The notes below the pieces were generated by a model. That model saw only the letters and a list, made by a program, of their open reading frames with translations. It did no database searches and had not been told where the DNA came from. This document shows, one piece after another, positions 37,269-49,249 of a stretch of DNA of 64,000 nucleotides. The DNA is from Opisthorchis felineus (taxonomy: Eukaryota; Platyhelminthes; Trematoda; Opisthorchiida; Opisthorchiidae). The number at the start of each line of letters is the position of its first letter. Within the stretch, counting starts at the first letter, position 1. The stretch covers positions 363,569-427,568 of the forward strand of contig SJOL01008692.1 of NCBI GenBank assembly GCA_004794785.1. The letters are read 5' to 3'. Both the position numbers and the translations under genes were made by a program.

Positions 37269-38799
37269 TTGGAAGGGTGCTACAGCTGAACGATTTCAGC
37301 TTAGGAGCTTGAGTCAAGCCAAACAGGCCACAAGGATAAATCCGCTCAGCTTACCTGGTACACTCCCTTACTGAATCCCAGCCAGGGACATATTCGGTTT
37401 TGCTTGCTGACCACGTCTGTTGTATGATCACTTCAATTGCCTAGTGTCTGCAAAATTTAATCAACATGTAATCAGTAATTACTCACCTACGTACACTGTT
37501 CGTATACTGTACACTGAGATGCTGTATAGTGTCCGACTTGGTATTCCAAAGTGAGCAGCTGTCCCCTACAGTCCGCGCAGCATCCAAATGAGTTGGTGGA
37601 ATGTATGGTTGCCATTTCATCCATGCTAATATTTTTGGCACCAAGGTATGGAACTGCCTTTTTGGAATATGCTTATGAAATATATGAGGCGGGCTCACAC
37701 AAAACAACGTTGCATTATGCGTTACTAAGAAAGATGCATGTCCCTTGTCGCACTCAGACAATAAATGACATCCTTAAGACAGGCTTTCCACCAAGGTTTC
37801 TGGCCTGTAGTTTTTGTCATCCAGCAAGATACAGCTTGGGTCACAGCCTGGAATAGACGCTGTTAGCACACAAAGCTTCCAAAAGTTAGAATGCCCATTC
37901 GACTGTCCCAGAAAGACCATTTCAAGAGCACTACCAAAAACGACCTATTCCCAAGAATAGTCTTTTCTGGAAGGAGCTCGCCAATGAAAGAAAATTCAAA
38001 GTACTTACAGACTGTGGCTTCTTCTGACAGGTTGTCCTTCTTAGAGGCGGCCTTTTCTGGAGACCTTGATGCAGAACGGGTAAGTGTCTTTGCGAATAAC
38101 TGACAACAAATTACGTCTTCTCTGTTGGAAGGCCATTCCTGCCAGTACTAGTCCCCTGGTGCAAGTTCTCTTATAAAGCTCATTTCGAAAAATTCCCATT
38201 AATAATATAAACACAGATGACGAACATGTTTTCCGCAAGGTCTTTTCAAGTCATTTCCAAGCTGGTGCCATCCGGATTATCTTAGGTTAGTTTGTTCTAT
38301 ACGTACAAGTTACGCATCTGTCAGTTTGATGCAGAAGCCTAACGGTTGCTGATTTCGGAACGGGTTTCTTCATCGGGTTTTGGTGCTAAAAGTGTGAAAT
38401 ATTTCCAAGCCTCTGTAGTAAGTTCCTGATCAAGGTTTTTAAATTCGTCGCTGATTCTAACTGTTGTTTGAATTCGCTTACGCATGCCTCCGCTTTGAGA
38501 AGGAAAGACCGGAGCTTCCATCCTACCTGTCCACATGAGTACGATATTTGTTAGGTGAGGAACCTTTTTGTATTTCCTCAATTTCCAGATAGCTCCTCAT
38601 TCAATTTCTTCGGCAAATCAGAATCTTTCCTCCCTCTTTACTGTTTTCCCCAAAACACTATAACTTCTTGCCTTTATTTTGGTGTAATACCGTGAGCAGG
38701 TAGATACAGGATAATGCACTTAAAGTTTTATATTGCAAGTGATATCAACCGACGCTGTTTGATTCGGCAGCCCGTGTCTCCAGAATCTCTTGAGTGAAA

Positions 38800-38940
38800 G
38801 AATCTCGTGATCGTCACAGTGACGAATATACAATTGAACACGATTGGCTGATCAGCGGTGTGATTAACTCGCACTCAGGCCTACCAGGCATACAGTTTGT
38901 ATCACGTGATCCGATGTTGACTGGCTCCTCAAGTGAGAAT
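38800..38940 (-). repeat. Family B fragment, inverted
   Basis: CACGTGATCCGATGTTGACT followed by GGCTCCTCAAGTGA is the reverse complement of the CACTxGAGGAGCCAGxCAAxAC...ATCATGTGAT block of family B. Confidence 0.5.
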
Positions 38941-41900
38941 ACCGAAGGATGAGTCACACATTCTTATCACCGTTTTCCGGGAACGAGTAAAAAATACATA
39001 AGCGATAGTCTTAAGTGGAATTAAGGTTATGCTTACACGACTCTTTGACATACCATTTCCGATTCTTTTTGAATTACTCCGTGTCAAACTTACGATCTTA
39101 AAAATAAAGAATTGTAACTCGCATTTTGTCAAAAATAACTCTAACGGGTGGAATGGTAACTGTTGATTGCATTTCCATTAGACGAACTGGATGTTTCTTA
39201 AGTTCACATCCTAGTTGCTCACATGGAGTGGACACATTGTCTACTAATCCCATGACTGCCCAAAATTAATCGAAGATGTTCAATAAAAATTTGATTAATC
39301 CTGAAATGAAAAGTCCCGGTATGCGTAGCATGAGTGAAAAGGCAAGTCTTGAAGTTAGATCCAAATCACCTACCCTACCGTGGACGCTTCCTTTCCTTCA
39401 CACTTCTCCCCTGGAAACTCACACTTATTTCGCTGCACCTCTATCGCACCACTAATGACGGTTCTGTTTGAATTCCACAGTAGGATGGTCACCATTATGT
39501 TACAGACACCTAAAAGATTTTGAACTTCATAAAAAGTTGCTGCGGATTTCTTAGGCTCAGAACTACGGTCTGGCTGAGTGATCAAATGCAACTCAGTGGA
39601 CACGTAAGTGTTGGTCGCACAGTTGTATCGGGTAGGGGGAACAGTACCGAAAGGCTTCCAAGGAACAACTGGCTGACACATTCCCTTGAATTTCAATGGA
39701 ACCTTCGAAAACAAGTAACATACCTCACAAATCCATTAACAGCGCTCAGGTGACCTTCTTGTGTGACTTTTGATAAGCTCTGTGGACAGTAGTTGAGGGC
39801 CGTTAGATACAACGCGTTCCAACTTCCCTAGCCTAACGCATTTATTATAGGAATTCACGCTGTGAATTGTGTACTAATATCCGCACACTTGATTCAAGGC
39901 ACTTTTTCCGCACTTCCGTTGAATCGCTAAGAATTTCCTGAATTCCCTTCCTCTTCCCTGCAGCTCCTGGCCATCCGCCTGATAATGTTTATAGTAAGTT
40001 CTTTAATCAATTTCGTCATCTTTACATTGCTGTTCTGAGTATTACCGAGACGAGGAATATATTTGCATGACTCATTTCGTTGATAAAACCATTTGAAATG
40101 AGCAAACGTTTCCACAAATAATACTACTTTTGCGTATCTTGCTGGTCTCCTGGATGCACTGTGTAGCAGCACTGGTCCCCACTGGAACATAAAGGGGGTC
40201 GGAAATGCACTCAGCTAAAAAAATCATTTGATCAAGAAATTTTCTGTGACAATTTTCTTCAGTTTATGGTGAAGAAGTTCTGCCATTCCAGGGCCAATGT
40301 CTCAGTAATGGCTGCTTGTAGGAATCACCAAAGAGGATCATTCATACTGTTCTTCCCTTTGTGTTGTTGTTTAGTTTGCGTCTGGGCTCCAAACAGAATC
40401 AGAAAACTCCACGGAAAGTCACTTTGCAACCGCTAGGTCGACCACCGAAATAATGTGTTGTAATTGGTTAGTTAAACATTTGGTTGTTAAACAGTACTTA
40501 TACCTTTCCTGAAGTTGGACAAGTCCGATGCAGCACTTCCTTGCAAGGATCGCTTCTCTCTTGGAACTTGAGTACACTGCTTTCGAAACGTAAATGACCA
40601 TGACTTACACCGCAACATTTCACAGTTTCCCGACTAGGCTGTTTTGCAAGATTTCTTGGTTAAAATTAGTCATTGCTGCGGACCAGCTATCTAAAAAACC
40701 ATTGTGATGTCATAGAACAGACTTAAAGGATGATATAAGTAGTGTCCAGCCACAAATTCATGAGTAATCGCCCTTTGACTTGTTGTGAGTGCACCCCCTT
40801 CTGTTCTGTCAGCGCAACAAGTTATTCAACAAAAGTTTCAACCGTTCGTTAACTTCTAATCTTGTCTCTGTCTGAGTGTCACCACAGCTTGAATACTGGA
40901 AGATTTGGCTATCTGGATGAATTCATACTGCGAATAAAAGACCTCCAAAAGAGAAGAGGCTTTCTCCGTCCTTTTCACTGTAACAATTGGAAAAGGTCGA
41001 GACCGTTCGTTTGTTCCAGTTGCTTCCTAAATGGAAGAGGGAGTATGGTGCCTTCAGTCCTTAGTGTGACTGTGACACGTCCTAAACTATCACAAAGCTA
41101 AACCGTCAAAATTCAGCCCAGAATAACAATTCAGGATAGTGCAGTAGTAGCCATGGTGGCTTCGGTAGTTTCTGTGTGAACGACGGGAACCAGGTAGCCT
41201 CCTGTTGTGTCCTACAATGGTTTTTACATGGGATGGATAACAGTGTAAAAAGTGTAGATCACATTAGTTGTAGGCTTCACGAGATTCCAGTAATAACACC
41301 GAACCAACTGGTTGATATTATGTATAACTTGGAATATTAACTACTCAACTCAGTAAGTTTTATGACAACTGATTATTACCTCGAACTCCGTGATCGAAAT
41401 TCACCAAGCTTTAGGAATAAACCGCACATCCGTGTGGCGAAGCATATTCGCGCCAGCATACTTTGGACAGAGCAGAAAAACGGGTGCGGATAATTAGTTC
41501 ATGCGTATGCATTATGTAGTGACTTCCCAAAAACTCCTTTGCATGACACAATTTACCAGTATGGGGGTTCATTACGTGAGTCAGACTGATCAGTCTAGTG
41601 CTTTGGACACAGAATCCACAAACTTGATAAGCTCCTACAAGTTAGCAGAGAAGAGAGCTCATCAAGTACCTTGGCGCCAAATGACTGAAAGTCGTGACTA
41701 GCAAGCAATCAGTCGACGAGTCTAGGGCAATTGCTGTGCCACCGTTCCAGCCGCCGGGGCAACTACACAAACATGTGTGAACGGGTTTGTTTCTTCAAAT
41801 CTGGTCACTCGGAGGCATCTGGTATTCGCTGGCGAAGTGCTGGTAACATACGCTCCGCATTTCAGATGTTCGAAAGCCACTGCTAATAAGCTCTAATAAG

Positions 41901-42556
41901 GATGACAACTGAGGTTGGTGTTAGGTTCCTCTGGTATAGACCAATTAGAATAGTTACACCAGGACTGCAGAGTGACTTGGAGACAAAGAGTGGCATTGTA
42001 GCAAGAAGCTAGGCAATTGGGAAAACACATATTCGTGCAAAACTTATATGTCACACACGATTGTTTGTATACCGTATGGAATCGGAACTGTAAGACAACC
42101 CTCAATCGCCCGTCTGCTGCGTGTCTTTCCTTGATGAACCTATACTTCGGGTAAAGAACTGGGACGGACGTTCCTGAAGGCAGGTCGGTCTCATTCATGA
42201 CCTGCTGGAAAACTCTACCTCAGCTAGCCGTTACCTAGAGCTTTCTCAGCTGGCTATGTACTATTCAGTGGTTTGTTCTCATTTCGGGTCTCAGAAGTTG
42301 GTCCGTTTTGGCTTTCCCAGTAGCTGTTGCCTCCTGGTCTGCTTGACTGCCATTCTGAAGAAGTAGTCTGATAGCTGTTGCCCCCTGATTTTTCTCAGGT
42401 TTCATTGTACCACTCTATCCTGTCCAGTATGGTTGACAAACACACAAATGAAGGAGAAGTTTTGCGGATTACACCACTCTTTTAATGAGCTATGATATTG
42501 ATTTGAACGTGTGTATATGTCTAGCTGTCAACTGTACGCCTATCCTTTAAATGCAG

Positions 42557-42705
42557 GATTTCGGTACCGTATGAATCTTACCCCTGGAGAAATGTGGAAG
42601 TTGGATGATCAATTTCTTTTGGACAGTTTGCATGATTTCCCCCCTGAAATGCATCATCTGGCAATCGAAGCTTCGTTTGACGTTCGAGCACCAAACAATA
42701 CATAT
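42557..42705 (+). CDS. NETO-like receptor, exon 3: CUB1-CUB2 linker and start of CUB2
   Basis: Residues 245-294. The acceptor is CCTTTAAATGCAG, phase 1, joining exon 2 as a+ga (Arg); the donor is TAT|GTGAGT, phase 0. The key match is EASFDVRAPNNTY, which lines up with the C-x-W-x-I-R-A-P-P strand of NETO CUB2. The cysteine expected there is absent (A283/S284 instead), and no cysteine is seen at the start of the domain, so the first disulfide of CUB2 appears lost. Sequons are present at N251 and N291. The exon is short and its recognition depends on phase fit and the RAP motif. It is separated from exon 2 by 24.5 kb, so a further phase 1-1 exon could lie between. Confidence 0.68.
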
Positions 42706-44939
42706 GTGAGTTCTTATTGGTCAATTTGTAGAGCCTAACCCCTCCCGTTGGTTTTCTTGCAACCTAATGAACACACAACAAATTTTCTTAACCTGATGCT
42801 CACCGATTAGCTAATTTAGACAAAAACATCCTGCGTAATTGATGTGCTATTTCTTGTGCGTTCGCTGTTACCTTATTCCACAGGCAGCCACAGATTTTGG
42901 ATGGTATTACTTGAACCTGAAGAGGCAATGGTGTTAGGTGACCAAGTGGACTAGACCAACTAGAAGAATGGAAACCAGGAGACAAAATCATTCGGCTTCT
43001 TTCTTTTATATGGCTCTCATGCAGTACGAAGGAAACATGAAGTACCTTCAAAATGAGTGATCGTCAAGTCTAGACAAGTCTAGACAAGTGGAAAAGCCAG
43101 GCGTGGGTCAGAAGCGTTCAGCTGTAGGCTCAGCTGCTAAAAGTACATGTCAATAAATAGAAATACCGTTTTGAAATCGCCGCAAAATTCTCAGCGGCGT
43201 TCGACTAATGGCCATGCTTCATCAATATTCCTAGCTCAACACGATCTTCATTACCGGGTTTAGAAATACGGCAGATGGGCAGGTTAACGCATACAGGATT
43301 TTCCCAGTTTCTCTAAAACATACGGAATACCTAAATGAGGAGCATCTCCTCTGTCATCGCTTTCCATTTACTGCCACAGCCTCACAAAAAGCTCTTACTA
43401 GCTGTTTTCGCCCGCCAGATACTGTGTAATGCCTCAATGGAAAGGTTCGAACTCTCGATGAGGCTCTCTGGGTAGACCGGGTTCACGCTGGTTGTATGCA
43501 TTAGTTGAATCTACTTGTTTATATCAGTTGAGATAACTTTTTCCCAACAGTTTTTAGGGTCTAAAATTTGGCTTGAATCTACAACTAAAGATTAGAACAG
43601 ATAAACGAGTGCTTTGTATGGCATACGGAGCATTTTCAATAATGCTGATTCGAATAACAATTAGGTAAGGGCAAGTTTAAGCAAAAACCACTTGAGGGAC
43701 ATCCATAGTAAGGTGAACAACCTCTAAACATGAAGCTTCTTATGGCCGGACGCTTAAGTACAACTTTATCAAAGGTTTATTTCGGGACGGCTCCACTAGT
43801 TAACGAAATCCAAGGGAGTAACCATCCGACATTTTGTGACCTGCCGACTAGGAGAATCTCCTGGGGGGCATGGCAGTTTACTATAAGTTTTGGTGGTTGA
43901 TAGTGGATCGCGCATACTTGGACCAATACAACCAGGTTTTACTCAGTCAAAACTTACTGGTCTTCGCTAGTTGTTAAGCCGTCGATTTTAAGCACGGAGT
44001 AACTAAACACGGCAAGTGCGAGTTGATGAGAACATTCATCTCAAAACGTGCATTTCACACCATTTCCATTCCTTCTTAAACCTGTTTCTAAAGTCAGAAT
44101 TTCAGTCATTATCAGATATGTAGACGAACTTATAGGACTGATTGTTTGGCCCTTTGAGAAGATATCCTTTTCTTTCCCGGTAATTTGCGCCTTTATTGAA
44201 GAAACAAGCACAATTGGAAAACATAAATATTTCTGACAGAACGAAAAACGGAATACTACTGCTTGGTCCAAAGTTGGTAATCCAACGGCATCATCTTTAC
44301 TGAAGAAGGCATAATGACCAACATGTATTGTCATGTTTTTTTTTCATTTTTGTCACCCGATCGACGACATAGCCCTCGTCGGTCGGTAACACTCCAATAT
44401 CCCCATAGTTTTGAGCCCAGTGCCATGGATATGGAAGGCTCTTGAAAGTTATTTACTTCATGGTTTCATCGACTGACGGATGATCAACAGCATTCATAAG
44501 CTTACAATGCCATGCCACATTTAGTTTTGTTAAGGTATATCAAACTGTCTGTTTTTCCCTCGACAAATTCATCATATTAGTGCAAAACACCAGCCAGAAT
44601 TATCGTAAGGGAGACAAAAAAGACACTGAATGTTTATGGAAAAGCCACACCCCCACCCCTTCCGTCTTCGGACTGTTCTCTTGGTTCTTCTTGTCTGGAC
44701 TTTACTTAGTTGGCGAACACGTGTGGTTGCTATAGAGCTTGGAATATACTTCAGGTGAGATTTCGTCCTCTGAGCGAAGCCTATCTATACTGAAAATCCG
44801 AAAAAGACTGTACGGCTGTTTCATCATCATCAGTGTGAATCTCACGAAACCCCAAGGAATTTGAGGCCCGCAATCACCCGGCTAGCTGTCGAAGACTAAA
44901 TCTTTCCGCTGCGAGTGAGTGAGTGATCAGCAATACGAT

Positions 44940-45460
44940 TAACTAGCATTTAAACCGAATATGGCACCACTCATCCTTCAATCAGGAAATCCACATAACG
45001 TGCTCGCTTGTTGGCTGGATCCCCGAGTGACGACTTCTCAGATCAAGGTTCATTCGTCCTGTAAGTAATTCTTCTTTCTGAGTTACTCATACTCTGTTGG
45101 TAAAATGAGGAGATTTCAGAACTTTTCCAACTGAAATCTTCTCATGCTACCAACAAACTATGAGTGGCTTGGGGAGAACAATGATTCACACCACCAGTGA
45201 ATCTTCTGTCTGAGAAGTAGTCACTCGAGGAGTCAGTCACTACGTAATATATGGTGTGGATCATGTGACTGAAGGGTAAGTGGCGACATATTCCTTGTAC
45301 TTGTAAGCTAATAACACCGCTAGTCAGCTGCTCGTGACCGGACCGTTTAGTCTTGAACTAATAGCCGAAGGTTAACTAGTTCAAACTTGTACAATACACA
45401 CTGGTGATGAATTCCTTGAAGGATGAAACAGTTGTACAGCGCTTCTTGGCTTTCTGACAA
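44940..45460. repeat. Family B element forming a large palindrome
   Basis: A hairpin is centred near 45125: 45085-45119 (ACTCATACTCTGTTGG...) pairs with 45131-45165 (...CCAACAAACTATGAGT) around an 11-base loop. The symmetry continues outward less perfectly: GAGTGACGACTTCTCAG near 45033 pairs with TCTGAGAAGTAGTCACTC near 45209. The right side goes on into the family B body (GGAGTCAGTCACTAC, GGATCATGTGACTG, CAGCTGCTCGTG, AAGGATGAAACAGTTGTACA). This looks like two family B copies meeting head to head. Confidence 0.65.
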
Positions 45461-46789
45461 AGAATGACTTCAATTGTAGGTGTATGTCGCTGTATTAAGA
45501 AGACGTCCATCAACAATTTGTTTTGGTAAAGTCTTAAAAGGGCATCCAACCATGAATCAGCTAAACAGGCAGTTTTGTCGATACACTACAATACTCGTGC
45601 AAATATCTAGCTCTTATCTTCAAACATTTTTGCCCCTAGGTACTTCCAAATAGCTCTCTTGAATATGTGATTTGACTGAAAAATTGGGCAGGTTTTCTGC
45701 ATGTTTGCTGTTAAATTGAGGTAAAGACGACCAATCCGTTGCGGTTAAAGCTTCGTGGCATAATTTTTTTCCCAAGGACAGTGTTCGGATAGGCAATAAT
45801 CACATACCAAATTACCCATCGAAAAAGATTCAATCAATTCAATCATCCGGCAGATACTTTTGTGGGATTGCTGTTGACTGTTCTCTGTTCTTTTTCACCC
45901 ACAATCAGCTTTTCCTCCACGTTGTAAATGTGACCGTTCCACAAGAATTCTCCTGGAGCTGTGTCCCAGATGAGTTGCTTGCGCAAAATGCACGGACCCA
46001 ATGTCGCTCGATTAACCCGCTGGTATTCGCCACAAAAGAAAGCAAGAAAGAATATGGCGGTAAGATTCTCCATCAGTCGTGCGTCTGTTCGTCACATTCT
46101 GTTACTGTCCCAGACTAGGCTGATTTTTTCGCCTGCTACAACCCAAGAACCGGAGATTTTTGACAGTTGGCTTTTTGGTCAGTGGCAGAACTAGTTCCGT
46201 TTGGGGTGGGTTGACTTCACTTGACCAGCATTCACTGTGTGGTTTCGAAATGAATGTTCCAATTTTGCTAAAACATTTCATGGCTTAACTGGACAAAGGA
46301 AGTATTCACACAGTCTGTCTGTTTTGCAGGCAACACACGTGAGATGAGTAGATCAATGTAGAACGATTACTAAGCTTGGGTAATTCACTGAGTTTATGGC
46401 CTTTTGGCGTAGTGCAGAGAGGCAGTAATCTGACATAACAGGGGGAGTTGTGGATTTTCCTGGAATAGCATATTGTTAATTTGGTTTGATGTTAGTCGAA
46501 GATGAAAGTTTTGCATATCGATTTTACATTAGGTTGTGATGCAACTGAACTGAAAGTAACTGGCTTCTCAACAGAAGGCTTCCTTAGGTTACTTGCTCGA
46601 GTAGTGTTCGAAAGAAAACAGGTGTTTCGCATAAAGGTGACGAAGGATTCGGTGATGCAGCAACAATAGCAATGTCACGCATCATGCCGCGACACCATAA
46701 AAAATTTACCACCCTTTCCCCACCTGTGGGGTTTTTATTTCCTCAAACAATAACGATAGAATGTATTATATTTTGTTTTTTAATTTTCA

Positions 46790-47290
46790 CTGGACAAAGC
46801 ACACTACTGACAAGGTTGGTGGAAACTGTCCGATAGTCCACCAACGGCTTCATCCATCTTAGTAGGCGCAGTCCCAGAGGTTTTCCTTCAGTCAAAACTA
46901 CGTTCTACTTGAATCCAAATTGCACTCAGCTCAAAAAATTCACTCGTTTGTATACCAAAGTGGATTTAACGGGTAACAGCCGAATCTCAGCTGAATCTCC
47001 AGCTTACGATTTTCGTCAACTGAAGGCAATATTGTTGCGAAGTTAGGAATGTCGCAGTGTACTGTTTAAGCGGTTCTTACAGCTGATAATGATGACACTG
47101 CTTTGTAAGCTGTAAGCTTTTCGACAGCACGTTTTGTCCTTCTTTAGGTTCATTAAGTGAGTACAGACCTTGAGTTGTCCTTCAGTAAACCTTGTCTTCT
47201 GATTTAACCTAAATTGTACGAAATTCGTGAAATAATCTCATTTGCAAGGTAATTTGGTTTCAACGCGCGAATTAAGTGAATCTCTTGTTC
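46790..47290 (+). repeat. Two adjacent family P copies
   Basis: The first (46790-47040) is collinear with the left arm of 5970-6518: CACACTACTGACAAGGTT, GTTCTACTTGAATCCAAATT, ATTCACTCGTTTG, CAGCTGAATCTC. The second (47085-47290) repeats the order: TTTTCGACAGCAC, CCTTCTTTAGGTTCATTAAG, AATTGTACGAAATTCGTGAA, GGTAATTTGGTTT, GTGAATCTCTTGTT. Confidence 0.65.
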
Positions 47291-49075
47291 AGATGAGTGT
47301 GTTGTACAGGAAGGTCTCATTTTTCAGTTGTTATGCTATCCAAGATATCAAAATGTTTTCCCTGAGCTTATTTATTTTGGTGGTAACGCCGAAAGTAAGT
47401 AGCGTACCACCGATAAGCCGATCGACTTTACGCTTCTTAATTTTTCAGTAAACGTTCTTATTTGATCACAAATTATGAATTAAATCAGACGCGTCCATGT
47501 AGATTTCAAAACTTACGGAAAACGGGAAAAATAACGAAAATCGGGCGGAATTTGTTTACTACCTCTTTTGGTGGAAACAAATCCATAAGTTTAGCAGTCC
47601 AGTGTTAGTTTTCTTTTCAATACAACAAGCACTGAACTCAGATGTGCCTACGATACAATGGAACCATAGGAAGCACTTATCGGTGTCAAGATGGGACGCA
47701 ATTTTAGATTCGAAACCTGACCGGTATAGTTCAGGTGTGGTGATATAATATACACATTATTGTAAAAAATTAGCCTGAAAGTTAAGCCGATACTGGCCTA
47801 ATTCATCCAAAGAAAAAAGCGTACCAGCCGATCCTGGGCTTTTAATCACAGTAATAACTTTACTTACATGGAAAGATTAAAAATGGCAAACGAACTTCAT
47901 GGAACCCCAAGTTTCGTTAGTTGTCACTGAAGGGAGAGCTGCAGGGGTGGATGATAGCCCCCAGTTGCCCAGACCATTGGGAATTTCCCTCATTCTTTAA
48001 CTCGAAAGTCTGACCCACTAGGCAAATGGTAGTGGGGTTTCCTTTGTGACTCTGCCTAGAGCAAGGAACACAATAATATTACCTGCTTGGCTTCGAGGAC
48101 TGCCTTAGACTGAGGACTTGCGGGGTAAGGAAGACACGTCTCACTGTTGATACCACTGTGTACAGCAGATACCTTTGGAACAACATAGGGCAGTTGGTGA
48201 GTCTCAACTCCACTTCAACTATGCTGGATAATGCGCAGGTAGTCACCGATAACCGGTGAACAATTGAAGAGGCCAAACCCTCCCAAACCTTCCTTCCTCG
48301 GAAGAAGGCAGAATAACTGCTTCCATAGATATGAACAGGATGATTGTCTGGCGGACCGACGTCTTTGCCTTCGCTCTCCTGTCACAAAGAACAGTAGCAG
48401 GGAACAGGTCTAGACCTTCTAGCATTATGATAATTCTTAGTGCGGATATTCACTGTTCTTCGTTTGATTCTTCTCCCTTGAACTTCCGAACCCAGTTGCT
48501 CCATGCGGAACAAAGTTACAGCCAGTGTAGCCCGCGGCACTATTGCAGCATCCAGGCCCAACCAACTCTTCAAGCTAACAGGAGGTCTGCCAAGGTGGAC
48601 CCATGTGATGTTTCCATGACTCTGTGGAACTTTTGCGAATCATGACTAGTGGTGACAGTAAACAGTTTTCCCAAGATTGGCTCTAGCCAGAAATATTTCA
48701 GATGAATCCGTACAGAAATGCTTTATATGGAAATGGAAACCATTACCTCGAAAAGCTGGGACAACACCAGTGTCGAGCAGCTCCCTTCCCACTTGCAATG
48801 ATTCATTCCTCACTGGACCGGAGGATAGTGCATAGCATTAGAAAGGAGGTCAAACTAAAGTTCTATTCAGTTTACTGGAGTCTCATCATGGTAAATACTG
48901 ATACTGATCCGGTGCTTCCTAGGCCAATCATTTTCCTACATGTATTTGAAAACATTCTTGTCTGGTTGTCGCTATTCTGGGTGGAATAATTAGGGTAGAA
49001 AAAGAGACCAAGTCATACCCTACTTAGGGCAGGTCCTCTTCTTGGTGGCCTTTTTGAAAAGGGCTATTTTTTCCT

Positions 49076-49249
49076 CTAATGTGGAATGGTCCAATGGAAC
49101 TTACGGAAGTAGACAAACTGTGTGCTTACATTGTCTGGTAGACCAATGATCCTGTCATTCATATAATCTTTTCGTTGTTTCCACTCTGTCACTGTGAAGA
49201 AACCGGACACTTTCAAAACAATTTCACATAGTGTTAATTCTTTATCGTA
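49076..49249 (-). other. Short open stretch, unrecognised
   Basis: 57 codons before a stop, preceded by another open stretch in a different frame (49234-49425, minus). The product has a low-bias composition (GFFTVTEWKQRKDYM...) that reads more like protein than most chance ORFs here. It may be a frameshifted relic of a mobile element or pseudogene. No family assigned. Confidence 0.2.

Larger units (their letters stand above)
18091..42556 (+). other. Intron 2 (about 24.5 kb)
   Basis: Donor GTAAGT at 18091, acceptor CAG at 42556, phase 1. It is packed with diverged repeats (families P, A, B and C), a 40-bp tandem duplication and a pair of imperfect 100-bp repeats. The only unusual open stretch is 31567-32014 (plus). 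Because CUB2 starts abruptly in exon 3, an additional phase 1-1 linker exon could be hidden here, but none is convincing. Confidence 0.65.
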
